Below, one piece after another: positions 9,261 to 17,275 of a stretch of 64,000 nucleotides of DNA. Each line of letters starts with the position of its first letter. The first letter of the stretch is position 1. A program made the translations under genes and the position numbers. The stretch covers positions 124,001 to 188,000 of the forward strand of contig JAXMBI010000004.1 of the NCBI GenBank assembly GCA_046349955.1, given 5' to 3'. The DNA is from JBGAPH01 sp046349955 (lineage in GTDB: Bacteria > Planctomycetota > Planctomycetia > Pirellulales > JBGAPH01). The notes beneath the pieces were generated by a model. That model was not told the origin of the DNA and did not search any database. It saw only the letters and a list, made by a program, of their open reading frames with translations.

Positions 9261-10355
9261 ATGATTCGTTCGAGAAATCGCAGCGCCCTGCTGGGGGCCG
9301 CTGCCCTGTTCCCGCTGGTGGCGCTGGCCGCTGGCCTGCGTTGGTATGGCGAGCCCGCCGCGCCCGGACGCAACCTGCAGATCAACCCCGCACTCTTGTC
9401 CTTGGGCGAGGTGGCTGCCCGCAAAGATCATGTGGTCGAAATTCCTGTCGTGAACCGGGGCGACGAGGAAGTGGCGGTTGCCAGCGTAAGCACATCGTGC
9501 GTCTGTACGCGCGTCGAGCCCGCGTCGTTCCGCGTTCCCGCCGGAGAAAGCGTCACCCTGCGCGTCCACCTCGATCTCTCGCCCAAGTCGTCGCAAGACC
9601 TGGCGAAGGCGACGCGCGACGTGGCACACGAACTCAAGTTCGAGCTGGCGGGGGAAAACTCCCCGGGCCCCTCTTGGGTCCTGCAGGGGCGCGTGATCAA
9701 CCCGTACGAAGTCTCGCCCGGTTTCGCGCAGTTCGCTGAGCAACTCGTCGAGGGGCGCGCATTCGAGGCCTGCGAACTCACGGTCAAGGGCCGAGCGAAG
9801 TTGCATTCCCTCGAAGCGCGCTGCGACGCGCGTTGGGCCGCGGTGCAAGCGTTGCCTCAGTCAGACGGCAGCTATCGCCTGCGCATCCAACCGAACTCCG
9901 CACTGCCGGTCGGCGAGCATCAGTTTGAGGTCGACCTTGTCGGCAGCGACGCTTCCGGCCAACTCTTGGCCGAGCAACCCGTGCCGGTGCTCGCACACGT
10001 GGTAAGCGACGTCATGGCGTTTCCCCGCGCCTTGTCGTACGGCCTGGTGGCGCTCGAGGAAGACGCGGAAGGCGAGATCGTGTTCTCTTCGCGCTCCGGG
10101 CTGGCGTTGGAACTGGTCGACGTCCAGGTGCCGGCAGGCCTGGAGGTGGGGCATCTGCGCGCGGAGTCGAGAGTCGGCGCCTTGGCGGTGCGGCTGGCCG
10201 CTCGACCCAGCAAGGCGGGGTTGCAAAGCGGCCTCGTCACGTTCGTGCTGCAGGACGCCGCCGGCAAACGGCACGAGGTGTCGCTGCGCACGAGCCTGGA
10301 AGCCCGGCCGCCCGACGCGGTGAATGCGGGCGTTTTGACTCTGGTTTCTCGCTAA
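9261..10355 (+). CDS. DUF1573 domain protein, exported
   Basis: A 364-residue protein. The ATG at 9261 has an excellent ribosome site (GAGGAGG, 6 nt away). Residues 1-25 are a signal peptide or anchor (basic start, then LLGAAALFPLVALAAGL). A DUF1573 immunoglobulin-like domain follows: 'LGEVAARKDHVVEIPVVNRG' then the family Cys motif in the form STSCVCTR (about 74-81). The rest (about 130-364) is beta-rich and may be further Ig-like domains; there are few other cysteines. Function of the family is unknown and location is extracytoplasmic. It is followed after 14 nt by the next gene, so the two are probably co-transcribed. Confidence 0.88.
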   Translation: MIRSRNRSALLGAAALFPLVALAAGLRWYGEPAAPGRNLQINPALLSLGEVAARKDHVVEIPVVNRGDEEVAVASVSTSCVCTRVEPASFRVPAGESVTLRVHLDLSPKSSQDLAKATRDVAHELKFELAGENSPGPSWVLQGRVINPYEVSPGFAQFAEQLVEGRAFEACELTVKGRAKLHSLEARCDARWAAVQALPQSDGSYRLRIQPNSALPVGEHQFEVDLVGSDASGQLLAEQPVPVLAHVVSDVMAFPRALSYGLVALEEDAEGEIVFSSRSGLALELVDVQVPAGLEVGHLRAESRVGALAVRLAARPSKAGLQSGLVTFVLQDAAGKRHEVSLRTSLEARPPDAVNAGVLTLVSR

Positions 10356-10369
10356 GAAAGGTTCGTTCC

Positions 10370-11974
10370 ATGCACCGCAATCAACGTTGGCTGATTTGTC
10401 TCCTGCTGTTGGCCCTGACTGTCGTCGGCCGGACCCGCTTGTGGGCGGAGGCCGACCGCAGCGGCGTGAAAGGCGCGCTCGACGTGTCGGTGGAAGAAGT
10501 GTTTGCCGCTTGGGACGCCCGCGAGGATCAAGTTCGGTCCTTCGCGGCGACCTGGCGGCAGACCGAATTCTTCCGCCGGGGCACGCTGCCCGGGCGCAGC
10601 ACGCCGCGCGCCGATGCAGCCGATCGGCCCGCCGCGCCCAACCAGGACACCGTCGTGGAGATCGAGAGCGAACTTCGCCTGTCAGGCGACCAGTTCTACG
10701 CTCGGCGGAGCGGACCGCACTGGCAGTCCGAACTCAACGAGTTCGTGGAAGGCGAGCAGATCGCTGCTCTCGGCGCCGAGGAGGGCACGCTGTTCAGCCA
10801 AGCGGTGGTTCCGGTCGTCGAGCCGCGCGCTCACGTGTTGCCCGCCGGACGGTTTCGCGAATCGCGCTCGATCTCGAACTTGCCGCTGTTCTTGTCGCTG
10901 AGGGCACGCACCGAAAAGTCGGGGGCCATCGATCGCGACGGCGCCTGGACCGTGGCGCCCGTTGCCGTAGCGATCGACGGCCACGACTGCGTAGTCGTCG
11001 AACGCCTGGCCGCCGTCTACCATCCGGAGCTTGCCAAGGGCGAGTTGCGCGAAACCTACTGGGTGGACCCCGCTCGCGACTTTTGCATCCGCCGCTTCGA
11101 GCGGACGCTGGGAGGGCTGGTGGAACTGCAGGTGGAGATCGACTACGCCGATCCCACGCAGGCGTGGCTGCCGACGCAGTGGAAATCGGTCGTCTATGGC
11201 GGCCCCGAAGCCGTGTCGAGCCGCCAGTACGAGGCCCGGCTGCTCACCCATTCGGTGAATCCCGAATTGCCCGCGCGGAGGCTGCAAGCTGAGCTGCCCG
11301 TCGGCACTGCGGTCGAAAACGTCACGACGCGCGAAGCCTGGATCATCCGGCCCCAGGGCCAGCGCCGCATCGTTACGAAAGAGGAAAGGGAGCGAGGCGC
11401 GACCTACGCGCAGCTGCTCGCAAGCGAGCCTGGCCAGGCAGCGCTTCCGCCCTGGCAACCGTGGCGCGCGCTGGCTGGCGCCGCGGCGCTTCTGCTGTCG
11501 GCGGCGGCGGTAGCGAGCCGGTGGCGGGCCAAGCGCCACGCTTGCTGCGAGGCAAGCTTTTCGGCAGTCCGTGCCGCTTCGCCCCCCTGGCTGGCCATCC
11601 TGACGCTCGCCTCGGCGCTGCTGTTGGGAAGCTTTGCCGCCGGGCTGACCGCGTCGGCGCCCACTTGCGCGGGGCGCTGCCACGATGGCTCGTGGAGCGC
11701 GTACAAGCAGGGAACTTCGTACCGCATGGACTTCCTCATGTACTGCACCTACCGCGCATGGTCGAACGACACCAACGTGGCCTATGCGCCCTCGAACAGT
11801 TGCGCCAAGGGGTACGTCCAGGTTCCCTACTACCTGTACCTGACCAATTGGTCGCACCCTTGCGTTCAATATGCCCCGGCGGGAGATCTGCTGTGGACCA
11901 TGGATAGCGGAGGCAGCTATGTCGGAAGTTACCAGTTCCCCTGCTGCGACGGCCTTTGCTATGGCGTCAAATAG
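10370..11974 (+). CDS. Membrane protein with exported N-domain and Cys-rich C-terminal tail
   Basis: A 534-residue protein with no family I can name. Residues 1-27 are a signal peptide. Residues about 30-360 form a soluble exported domain rich in beta structure with an 'AWDAREDQVRSFAATWRQ' start, weakly like LolA/outer-membrane lipoprotein-sorting folds. Two membrane segments follow (about 366-384 and 403-424), joined by a short basic loop containing CC. The last ~110 residues are exported and unlike the rest: Tyr/Trp/Ser-rich with eight cysteines, ending CCDGLCYG. An even Cys count in an exported region suggests disulfides (inference). It lies 14 nt after the DUF1573 gene with an AAGG ribosome site, so the pair likely works together. 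Confidence 0.8.
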   Translation: MHRNQRWLICLLLLALTVVGRTRLWAEADRSGVKGALDVSVEEVFAAWDAREDQVRSFAATWRQTEFFRRGTLPGRSTPRADAADRPAAPNQDTVVEIESELRLSGDQFYARRSGPHWQSELNEFVEGEQIAALGAEEGTLFSQAVVPVVEPRAHVLPAGRFRESRSISNLPLFLSLRARTEKSGAIDRDGAWTVAPVAVAIDGHDCVVVERLAAVYHPELAKGELRETYWVDPARDFCIRRFERTLGGLVELQVEIDYADPTQAWLPTQWKSVVYGGPEAVSSRQYEARLLTHSVNPELPARRLQAELPVGTAVENVTTREAWIIRPQGQRRIVTKEERERGATYAQLLASEPGQAALPPWQPWRALAGAAALLLSAAAVASRWRAKRHACCEASFSAVRAASPPWLAILTLASALLLGSFAAGLTASAPTCAGRCHDGSWSAYKQGTSYRMDFLMYCTYRAWSNDTNVAYAPSNSCAKGYVQVPYYLYLTNWSHPCVQYAPAGDLLWTMDSGGSYVGSYQFPCCDGLCYGVK

Positions 11975-12063
11975 CGCGTTCTAGCTTGTCGCGCTTTCGG
12001 GTCGGCTGCCGGAGAACGCGTGCGTCCTCCGGCGGCTGCCGGAATTTGTCGACGGCTGGCCGC

Positions 12064-12651
12064 CTAGAGCACGCCCTTGGTGCTGGGCACGCCCGTCTGC
12101 CGCGGATCGAGCTCCACCGCCATCCGCAGCGCGCGGGCGGCCGACTTGAACACCGCCTCGGCAATGTGGTGGCTGTTGCGGCCGTGGTGCAGCACGACGT
12201 GCAAGTTGCACAGCGCGTTGCCTGCCACGGCTTGCCAGAAATCCTCGACGAGCTCGCTGTCGAAGTCGCCCATCTTGGGCGCCGGGATCGGGGCCTGATA
12301 CACCACGTGGCAGCGCCCGCCCAGGTCGAGCGCGGTCGTCACCAGCGTTTCGTCCATCGGCAACGTGCAGTGCCCGTAGCGGCGAATTCCGGCGCGGTCG
12401 CCGAGCGCCTGCCGCAACGCTTGGCCCAGGCAGATGCCCGCGTCCTCCACGGTGTGGTGCGGATCGACGTGCAGATCGCCGTCGGCCATCACCTTGAGGT
12501 CGAAGCAAGCGTGCTTGGCCAAGAGCGTCAGCATGTGGTCGAGAAAGCCCACAGCGGTCGTCACCTCGGCCTGGCCGGCGCCGTCGAGGTCGAGCGTGAG
12601 CTGAATGCTGGTTTCCGCCGTGCGGCGATCGATCTGAGCCGTGCGCGACAT
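12064..12651 (-). CDS. hisB: Imidazoleglycerol-phosphate dehydratase
   Basis: Catalyses step six of histidine biosynthesis, converting imidazole-glycerol phosphate to imidazole-acetol phosphate. It is 195 residues, the normal length of monofunctional HisB, without the phosphatase domain fused in enterobacteria. The metal-binding signatures are intact: 'GFLDHMLTLLAKHACFD' near 35-50, 'DPHHTVEDAGI' near 62-72 and 'LHHGRNSHHIAEAVFKS' near 153-170. It is isolated from other his genes, as is common in planctomycetes. The upstream neighbour is the uvrD-like gene on the same strand, 105 nt away. A likely promoter in that gap suggests independent transcription. Confidence 0.97.
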   Translation of the reverse strand: MSRTAQIDRRTAETSIQLTLDLDGAGQAEVTTAVGFLDHMLTLLAKHACFDLKVMADGDLHVDPHHTVEDAGICLGQALRQALGDRAGIRRYGHCTLPMDETLVTTALDLGGRCHVVYQAPIPAPKMGDFDSELVEDFWQAVAGNALCNLHVVLHHGRNSHHIAEAVFKSAARALRMAVELDPRQTGVPSTKGVL

Positions 12652-12727
12652 GCCTGAAGGTTGCCTGGACAGGACTTGGATTTCCCTGAGATGAGCCGCG
12701 CCGAGCGGGCGAGGTTCGTTCTTCTCG

Positions 12728-12736
12728 ACTATACCA
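12728..12736 (-). promoter_or_regulatory. Extended -10 promoter candidate for hisB
   Basis: On the minus strand the gap upstream of hisB reads TGGTATAGT: a TATAGT -10 hexamer (12733-12728) with the TG of an extended -10. No good -35 is 16-18 nt upstream. The transcript would have a leader of about 70 nt before the hisB ATG. Confidence 0.45.
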
Positions 12737-12756
12737 CCTGGCCGGGGCCCGCGCCG

Positions 12757-15063
12757 TCAGCCTTGCCCGGCTTTTGCCGGCCGTAACGGGCTTTGCTGAA
12801 GCATGAACTTCTTTTGTCCGGCCTGGGAGGCGAAGGCTACGGTGGCCATGCGGCGGGGCCCGGCCCCGCTGAGAGCCACGATCTTGCCCAAGCCGTAATC
12901 GGGATGCCGCACCACCATCCCTTGGTGAAAGACGTCGGGCGAGATCGGCGGCAATTTGGCGGGCGCGTCGCCGGCCAACTCGGCCGCCGTGCCCAGCGGC
13001 GTTTGGGGTTCCAGCGGGCGGGTTGGCGCCGAACGCTCAGGCGCAGACGGGGCGAAGCTGCCGGCCGCTTCGTCGTCGAGCAGTTCGGCGGGCACCACGA
13101 ACCGCGGCTTGACCACGCGCATCTGGTCGCGGGGAAGCTCCATGAGGAACTGGCTAGGCACGCTCATTCGCCGTTGGCCGCGATAGTCGCGGTGGACGGC
13201 CATGCTCAGCTCGAGTTCCTCCTTGGCCCGCGTAATGCCGACGAACAGCAGCCGCCGCTCCTCCTCGAGCTGTTCGTCGTTCTCGCGGCTCCGCTCGTGG
13301 GGCAGAATGCCGTCTTCGAGCGCCACGATGAACACCACCGGGAACTCGAGCCCCTTGGCTGCGTGCAGCGTCATCATGGTCACGCGGTCGAGTTCTCCCT
13401 CCCAGGCGTCGGTGTCGCCGGCGAGGCTCGCCTCTTCCAAGAACCGCTCCAGCTGACCCGGTTCAGGGTTTCGTTCATCGAACTCGCGGGCCGCGGTGAG
13501 CAACTCTTCGAGATTCGCCAGCCGCTCCTGGTCGTCGGGGCTTTCGGGATCGAACATCTCCCGGTACTGCGTCTCGCTCAGAATCTGCCCCAGGATTTCC
13601 TCGACCGGCTGCATGGCGACCAACGACAACCGGTCGATCAGCCCCACGAATTTCGCCACCGACACGGCCGCCCGCTTGGTGAGCGCTTCGATCAGGCCCG
13701 CCTCGCGGGCGGCCTCGAGCAGCGAGGTACGGTAGCTGCCGGCGTGGTCCTGCAGCCGCTCGAGCGTCGTGCGGCCGATCCCCCGCGGCGGCGTGTTGAT
13801 CACCCGCTCGAACGCGGCGTCGTTCCGCGGGTTGACCAGCAACTGCAGGTAGGCCATCAGGTCCTTGATTTCCTTCCGCTGGAAGAACTCGAGGCCGTTG
13901 ACCATCTGATAGGCGAGCGCTTCCTGCCGCAGCGCGCTCTCGATCGCCCGCGAGAGGGCGTTCATGCGGTAGAAGATGGCGAAGTCGCGCAGCCGCCGAC
14001 GGCCGCTGCGCACGTCGGCGGCGATGCGGGCGGCGATCGCCTCGGCTTCGTCGCGCTGCGTGAAAAAGGTCACCAGCCCCACCGGCTGCCCCGGCGGATT
14101 CTCGGTGAACAGCGCCTTTTCCTTCCGCCGCTGGTTATGCACGATCAACTGGTCGGCCACATGCAGAATCCGTTGCGTGCTGCGGTAGTTCTGCTCGAGC
14201 CTCACGACGCGCACGTTGGGAAAATCGCGCTCGAAATCGAGGATGTTGCCCAGGTTGGCGCCGCGCCACCCATAGATCGACTGATCGGGATCACCCGTCA
14301 CTGCCAGATTCGGGTGATCGACCGACAATGCCCTCACGATGGCGTACTGCGCCAGATTCGTGTCCTGGTACTCGTCGACCATGATGTACTGGTAGCGGGC
14401 GTCGAGCGACTCCCGGATCTCCGGGTTGTCCTTGAGCAGGTTTGCGGTGTGCAGGAGTAAGTCGTCGAAGTCGACAGCGTTCGCTTGCAGCAGCAGCGAG
14501 GCGTAGACCGGATAGACCTGGGCGACGACCGCGCCCAGGGCGTGCCCCGGCCGCGGGACATATTGCTCGGGGCCGACCAAGTTGTTCTTGGCCCAGCTAA
14601 TGGCCGACGCGATGCGTTCGGGCGTGAACCGCGCCTCTTCCAGATTGAGGGCTTGCATGGCCCGCTTGAGCGCGCTGCGGCTGTCGCTGGTGTCGTAGAT
14701 GCTGTAATTCTCGGCCAGGCCCACCGAACGGCCGTACTGCCGCATCAGCCGCGCACAAAAGCGGTGGAAGGTGCTCATCCACACCGACTGGCCGGGCGCG
14801 AGCGATTCGACGCGGGCCTTCATTTCGTCGGCCGCTTTGTTCGTGAACGTGAGCGCCAGGATGCGCCGGCTCGACACTCCGTGCTCGATCATCCAGGCCA
14901 CGCGGTGCGTGATCACGCGGGTCTTTCCGCTGCCGGGGCCGGCGACGATCAAGAGCGGACCGTCGACGTGGGTCACGGCTTCGCACTGAGCGGCGGTGAG
15001 GGGGGCGAGCAGCGGATGCACGGGGGATGGAAGCGAGTGGAGTTTGGCGGGTCTGCGTCGCAC
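12757..15063 (-). CDS. pcrA: UvrD/PcrA-type superfamily 1 DNA helicase
   Basis: An ATP-driven 3'-5' DNA helicase for repair and replication. The protein is 768 residues, typical of PcrA/UvrD. Motif I is AGPGSGKTRVITHR, motif Ia is LALTFTNKAADEM, motif II is VDEYQDTN, motif III is VTGDPDQSIYGWRGA, motif IV is LEQNYRS, and the late motifs include 'VTMMTLHAAKGLEFP' and 'EERRLLFVGITRA'. The C-terminal 'GMVVRHPDYGLGKIVAL' matches the Tudor-like domain that contacts RNA polymerase in this family. The start is uncertain: 15063 is a GTG without a ribosome site, and a second GTG at 15021 is possible. The PcrA versus UvrD name cannot be settled by sequence alone. Confidence 0.95.
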   Translation of the reverse strand: MRRRPAKLHSLPSPVHPLLAPLTAAQCEAVTHVDGPLLIVAGPGSGKTRVITHRVAWMIEHGVSSRRILALTFTNKAADEMKARVESLAPGQSVWMSTFHRFCARLMRQYGRSVGLAENYSIYDTSDSRSALKRAMQALNLEEARFTPERIASAISWAKNNLVGPEQYVPRPGHALGAVVAQVYPVYASLLLQANAVDFDDLLLHTANLLKDNPEIRESLDARYQYIMVDEYQDTNLAQYAIVRALSVDHPNLAVTGDPDQSIYGWRGANLGNILDFERDFPNVRVVRLEQNYRSTQRILHVADQLIVHNQRRKEKALFTENPPGQPVGLVTFFTQRDEAEAIAARIAADVRSGRRRLRDFAIFYRMNALSRAIESALRQEALAYQMVNGLEFFQRKEIKDLMAYLQLLVNPRNDAAFERVINTPPRGIGRTTLERLQDHAGSYRTSLLEAAREAGLIEALTKRAAVSVAKFVGLIDRLSLVAMQPVEEILGQILSETQYREMFDPESPDDQERLANLEELLTAAREFDERNPEPGQLERFLEEASLAGDTDAWEGELDRVTMMTLHAAKGLEFPVVFIVALEDGILPHERSRENDEQLEEERRLLFVGITRAKEELELSMAVHRDYRGQRRMSVPSQFLMELPRDQMRVVKPRFVVPAELLDDEAAGSFAPSAPERSAPTRPLEPQTPLGTAAELAGDAPAKLPPISPDVFHQGMVVRHPDYGLGKIVALSGAGPRRMATVAFASQAGQKKFMLQQSPLRPAKAGQG

Positions 15064-15147
15064 GAGCTTAGTGCCGGCGCGCTGCTTACGCCAGCAATGC
15101 AGCTAGCATGCGCGTGCTAGCAGGTTGTGGAATATCTGTCGATAGCC

Positions 15148-15176
15148 TTGGCCCCGCGGCGCGATCCTGCTATAGT
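15148..15176 (+). promoter_or_regulatory. Sigma-70 promoter of the orphan alpha-CTD gene
   Basis: TTGGCC (15148-15153), a 17-nt spacer and TATAGT (15171-15176). Transcription would start near 15183, giving a leader of about 62 nt before the ATG at 15245. The same hexamers recur in the kinase promoter at 52265-52294. Confidence 0.65.
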
Positions 15177-15244
15177 GCGACGGCCGCGGGCGGCCTGCGT
15201 CGCGCTTGCCCGCAATAACGCATCTTTTTCGGGAGGGACCCCAG

Positions 15245-15529
15245 ATGACGCGCATTCCGCTCAGCGCGATCGCCGACGACAAGCAAGTCCTCAGCCAGCG
15301 GCTCGACATGAGCCTGGCGGAAATCGGCCTCACGGTGCGCACCACGAACTGTCTCGAGGAGCGGGGCATCTTCACGGTTCGCGATCTGCTCAACTGCAAG
15401 CCGCAGTTCCTGCTCAGCATTTCGAACTTCGGCGAGAAGACGCTCGAGGAAGTGTACAAGGCGCTCGAAGGGGTCGGCTTCGTTCGCAAGTGGAAGCAGG
15501 AGCGGCCCGTGGCCGCCGCCCGCCGCTAG
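15245..15529 (+). CDS. Free-standing RNA polymerase alpha C-terminal domain protein
   Basis: A 94-residue protein consisting almost only of the alpha-CTD fold. The ATG at 15245 is preceded by GGGAGGG about 7 nt away; the upstream in-frame start at 15206 has no such site. Aligned to E. coli RpoA, the DNA-binding ('265') determinant is kept: R32, N35, C36, G63, K65 and E69 match R265, N268, C269, G296, K298 and E302, with T66 for S299. The sigma-contact position E261 is replaced by G28. No alpha N-terminal domain is present, so it cannot assemble core polymerase. Family knowledge: such orphan alpha-CTDs recur in planctomycetes. A role as an UP-element or helix-hairpin-helix DNA-binding factor is inference. 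It has its own promoter and terminator and converges on rpoD. Confidence 0.9.
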   Translation: MTRIPLSAIADDKQVLSQRLDMSLAEIGLTVRTTNCLEERGIFTVRDLLNCKPQFLLSISNFGEKTLEEVYKALEGVGFVRKWKQERPVAAARR

Positions 15530-15632
15530 GAGCACGTCGACCAAGATTCGCTGGGGGCTCGCGTTGCTCGACCCCAGCCACCCTGGTCTGCGCGACAGCC
15601 CCGCGCTCGCCGACCTACCGCTGAACCAGCAA

Positions 15633-15680
15633 ACGCCGCGAGCCGGGACGGCAGCTTCCCGGCTCGCGGCGTCTTTTCTT
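15633..15680 (+). terminator. Rho-independent terminator between alpha-CTD gene and rpoD
   Basis: A perfect 16-bp inverted repeat (15633-15648 with 15657-15672) has an 8-nt loop and is followed by CTTTTCTT on the plus strand. It ends the alpha-CTD transcript. It also lies 38 nt past the rpoD stop, but the minus-strand side has only a short T run, so it may work less well in that direction. Confidence 0.9.
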
Positions 15681-15709
15681 GGCGGCGCGTCGCTCGCGCG
15701 GCTCCCCAG

Positions 15710-17275
15710 CTAGTCGAGGAAGCCGAGCAACTCCTGAGCGCGGCTGGGCTGCTGGAGCTTGCGAACGGCCTTCGCCTCGATCTGGCGAATGCGCTCGCGG
15801 GTTACCTTGAAAATGTGGCCCACCTCTTCCAGCGTGTAGCTGTAGCCGTCGCCGAGGCCGTAGCGGAGCTTGATGATCTCCCGCTCCCGGTAGCTCAGCG
15901 TCTTGAGCACCTTGTGAATCCGGCTCCGCAACATCTCTTGGGCGGCGCCCACGGCCGGGCTCTCGGCCCCCGAATCGGGCAGCAGATCGCCAAAGTGGCT
16001 GTCCTCGCTGTTGCCCACCGGCCGGTCGAGGCTGATGGGGTAGCGGCTCATGGCCAACACGCGGCGGGCTTCGTCGATCGCGGTGCCGGCGGCCTGCGCC
16101 GTTTCCTCGATCGTGGGCTCGCGGCCCAACTGCTGCAAGAGCGCCCGCGACACGTTGCGCACCCGCGACATGGTTTCCACCATATGCACCGGAATGCGGA
16201 TCGTGCGGCTCTGGTCGGCCACGGCGCGGGTGATCGCCTGGCGGATCCACCACGTGGCGTAGGTGCAGAACTTGAACCCACGGCGGTACTCGAACTTGTC
16301 GACCGCTCGCATCAGGCCGGCGTTCCCTTCCTGAATGAGGTCGAGGAAGCTCAGCCCGCGGTTGCGATACTTCTTGGCGATCGACACGACCAACCGCAGG
16401 TTGCCTTCCGACAGCCCGCGCTTGGCCTTCTGGTATTCCGAATAAACCCGCTTCACCTTGGCCACGCGATTGCGGAGGCTGGTGGGGGTTTCCTGCAGGC
16501 TGATGAGGATTTGCCGCAGCTCCTTGCGGAACTTGCGCCGCTCGGCCATCGGGCCGCGGGCCTTGCGGTTGGCCTCGATCAGCCGCTTGAGCTCGTCGAT
16601 GCGGCGGCTGAAGTCTTCCAGGACGCGGATTTTGGGCTCGATCCGCTGAGTCCGGAGGCCCAACTCCTCGACCAGCTTGACTGCACGCAGACGACGGCGG
16701 CCCAGATCGCGCCACGCGGCGGCGCGATCTTGCGGGCGAGCGCTTTTGCTCGTGGCCACCTTGTAGTCGGCCTTGTTCTGCGCGAGCACGCTTTCGAGCG
16801 TTTCCAGATTGGGGGTCAAACGGCCCTGAATCTGGTCCTTCTCGAGCTTATCCGTGACCGACACCTGGACAGTGCGGTCGAACGGCAGCTCGCCATCGCG
16901 CACGCGGCGCAGGTCTTTCACCGCGGCCTGAATCACATAGTCGCATTCCAGCAGCTTGCGGCGAAACAAGGCGCGGGTGTTCTCGATTCGCTTGGCGAGC
17001 GAAATTTCTTCCCGCCGCGAGAGGAGCGGAATCTCGCCCATCTGCGTCAGGTACATCCGCACCGGATCGTCCGACCAGGATTCGGCCTCCGCCTCGGCGG
17101 CGCCGAGCACGTCGTCGAGCTGCATGTCCGCGCCCGGCTCGCCATCGTCGTCGGCGGCAATGAGGTCGATGTCCTCATCCTCATCCGCCAGGTCCAACGG
17201 CTTGTCGGCCAAGTCCACCGCGTCGTCCGGACTGCGATTTACATCGTCGTCGAGGTCATCCAACAAGTCGTACAA
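15710..17275 (-). CDS. rpoD: Primary RNA polymerase sigma factor (sigma-70)
   Basis: Directs promoter recognition for housekeeping genes. An AGGAG ribosome site at 17288-17284 lies 8 nt before a TTG at 17275, so I choose that start (521 residues); the GTG at 17284 overlaps the ribosome site. An acidic N-terminus (Asp/Glu-rich, about 1-60) stands in for region 1.1. Region 1.2 begins DDPVRMYLTQMGEIPLL. A non-conserved insert follows, then region 2 ('NLRLVVSIAKKYRNRGLSF', 'FKFCTYATWWIRQAI'), region 3 ('IPVHMVE', 'ISLDRPVG') and region 4 ('LSYREREIIKLRYGL', 'VTRERIRQIEAKA'). All DNA-reading helices are intact. The usual neighbour dnaG is absent; upstream is a long gene-poor gap. Confidence 0.97.
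   Translation of the reverse strand: MYDLLDDLDDDVNRSPDDAVDLADKPLDLADEDEDIDLIAADDDGEPGADMQLDDVLGAAEAEAESWSDDPVRMYLTQMGEIPLLSRREEISLAKRIENTRALFRRKLLECDYVIQAAVKDLRRVRDGELPFDRTVQVSVTDKLEKDQIQGRLTPNLETLESVLAQNKADYKVATSKSARPQDRAAAWRDLGRRRLRAVKLVEELGLRTQRIEPKIRVLEDFSRRIDELKRLIEANRKARGPMAERRKFRKELRQILISLQETPTSLRNRVAKVKRVYSEYQKAKRGLSEGNLRLVVSIAKKYRNRGLSFLDLIQEGNAGLMRAVDKFEYRRGFKFCTYATWWIRQAITRAVADQSRTIRIPVHMVETMSRVRNVSRALLQQLGREPTIEETAQAAGTAIDEARRVLAMSRYPISLDRPVGNSEDSHFGDLLPDSGAESPAVGAAQEMLRSRIHKVLKTLSYREREIIKLRYGLGDGYSYTLEEVGHIFKVTRERIRQIEAKAVRKLQQPSRAQELLGFLD

Noticed and set aside
9095..9739. Frame starting upstream of the DUF1573 gene
   Set aside because: No ribosome site, and it overlaps the well-supported DUF1573 gene out of frame.
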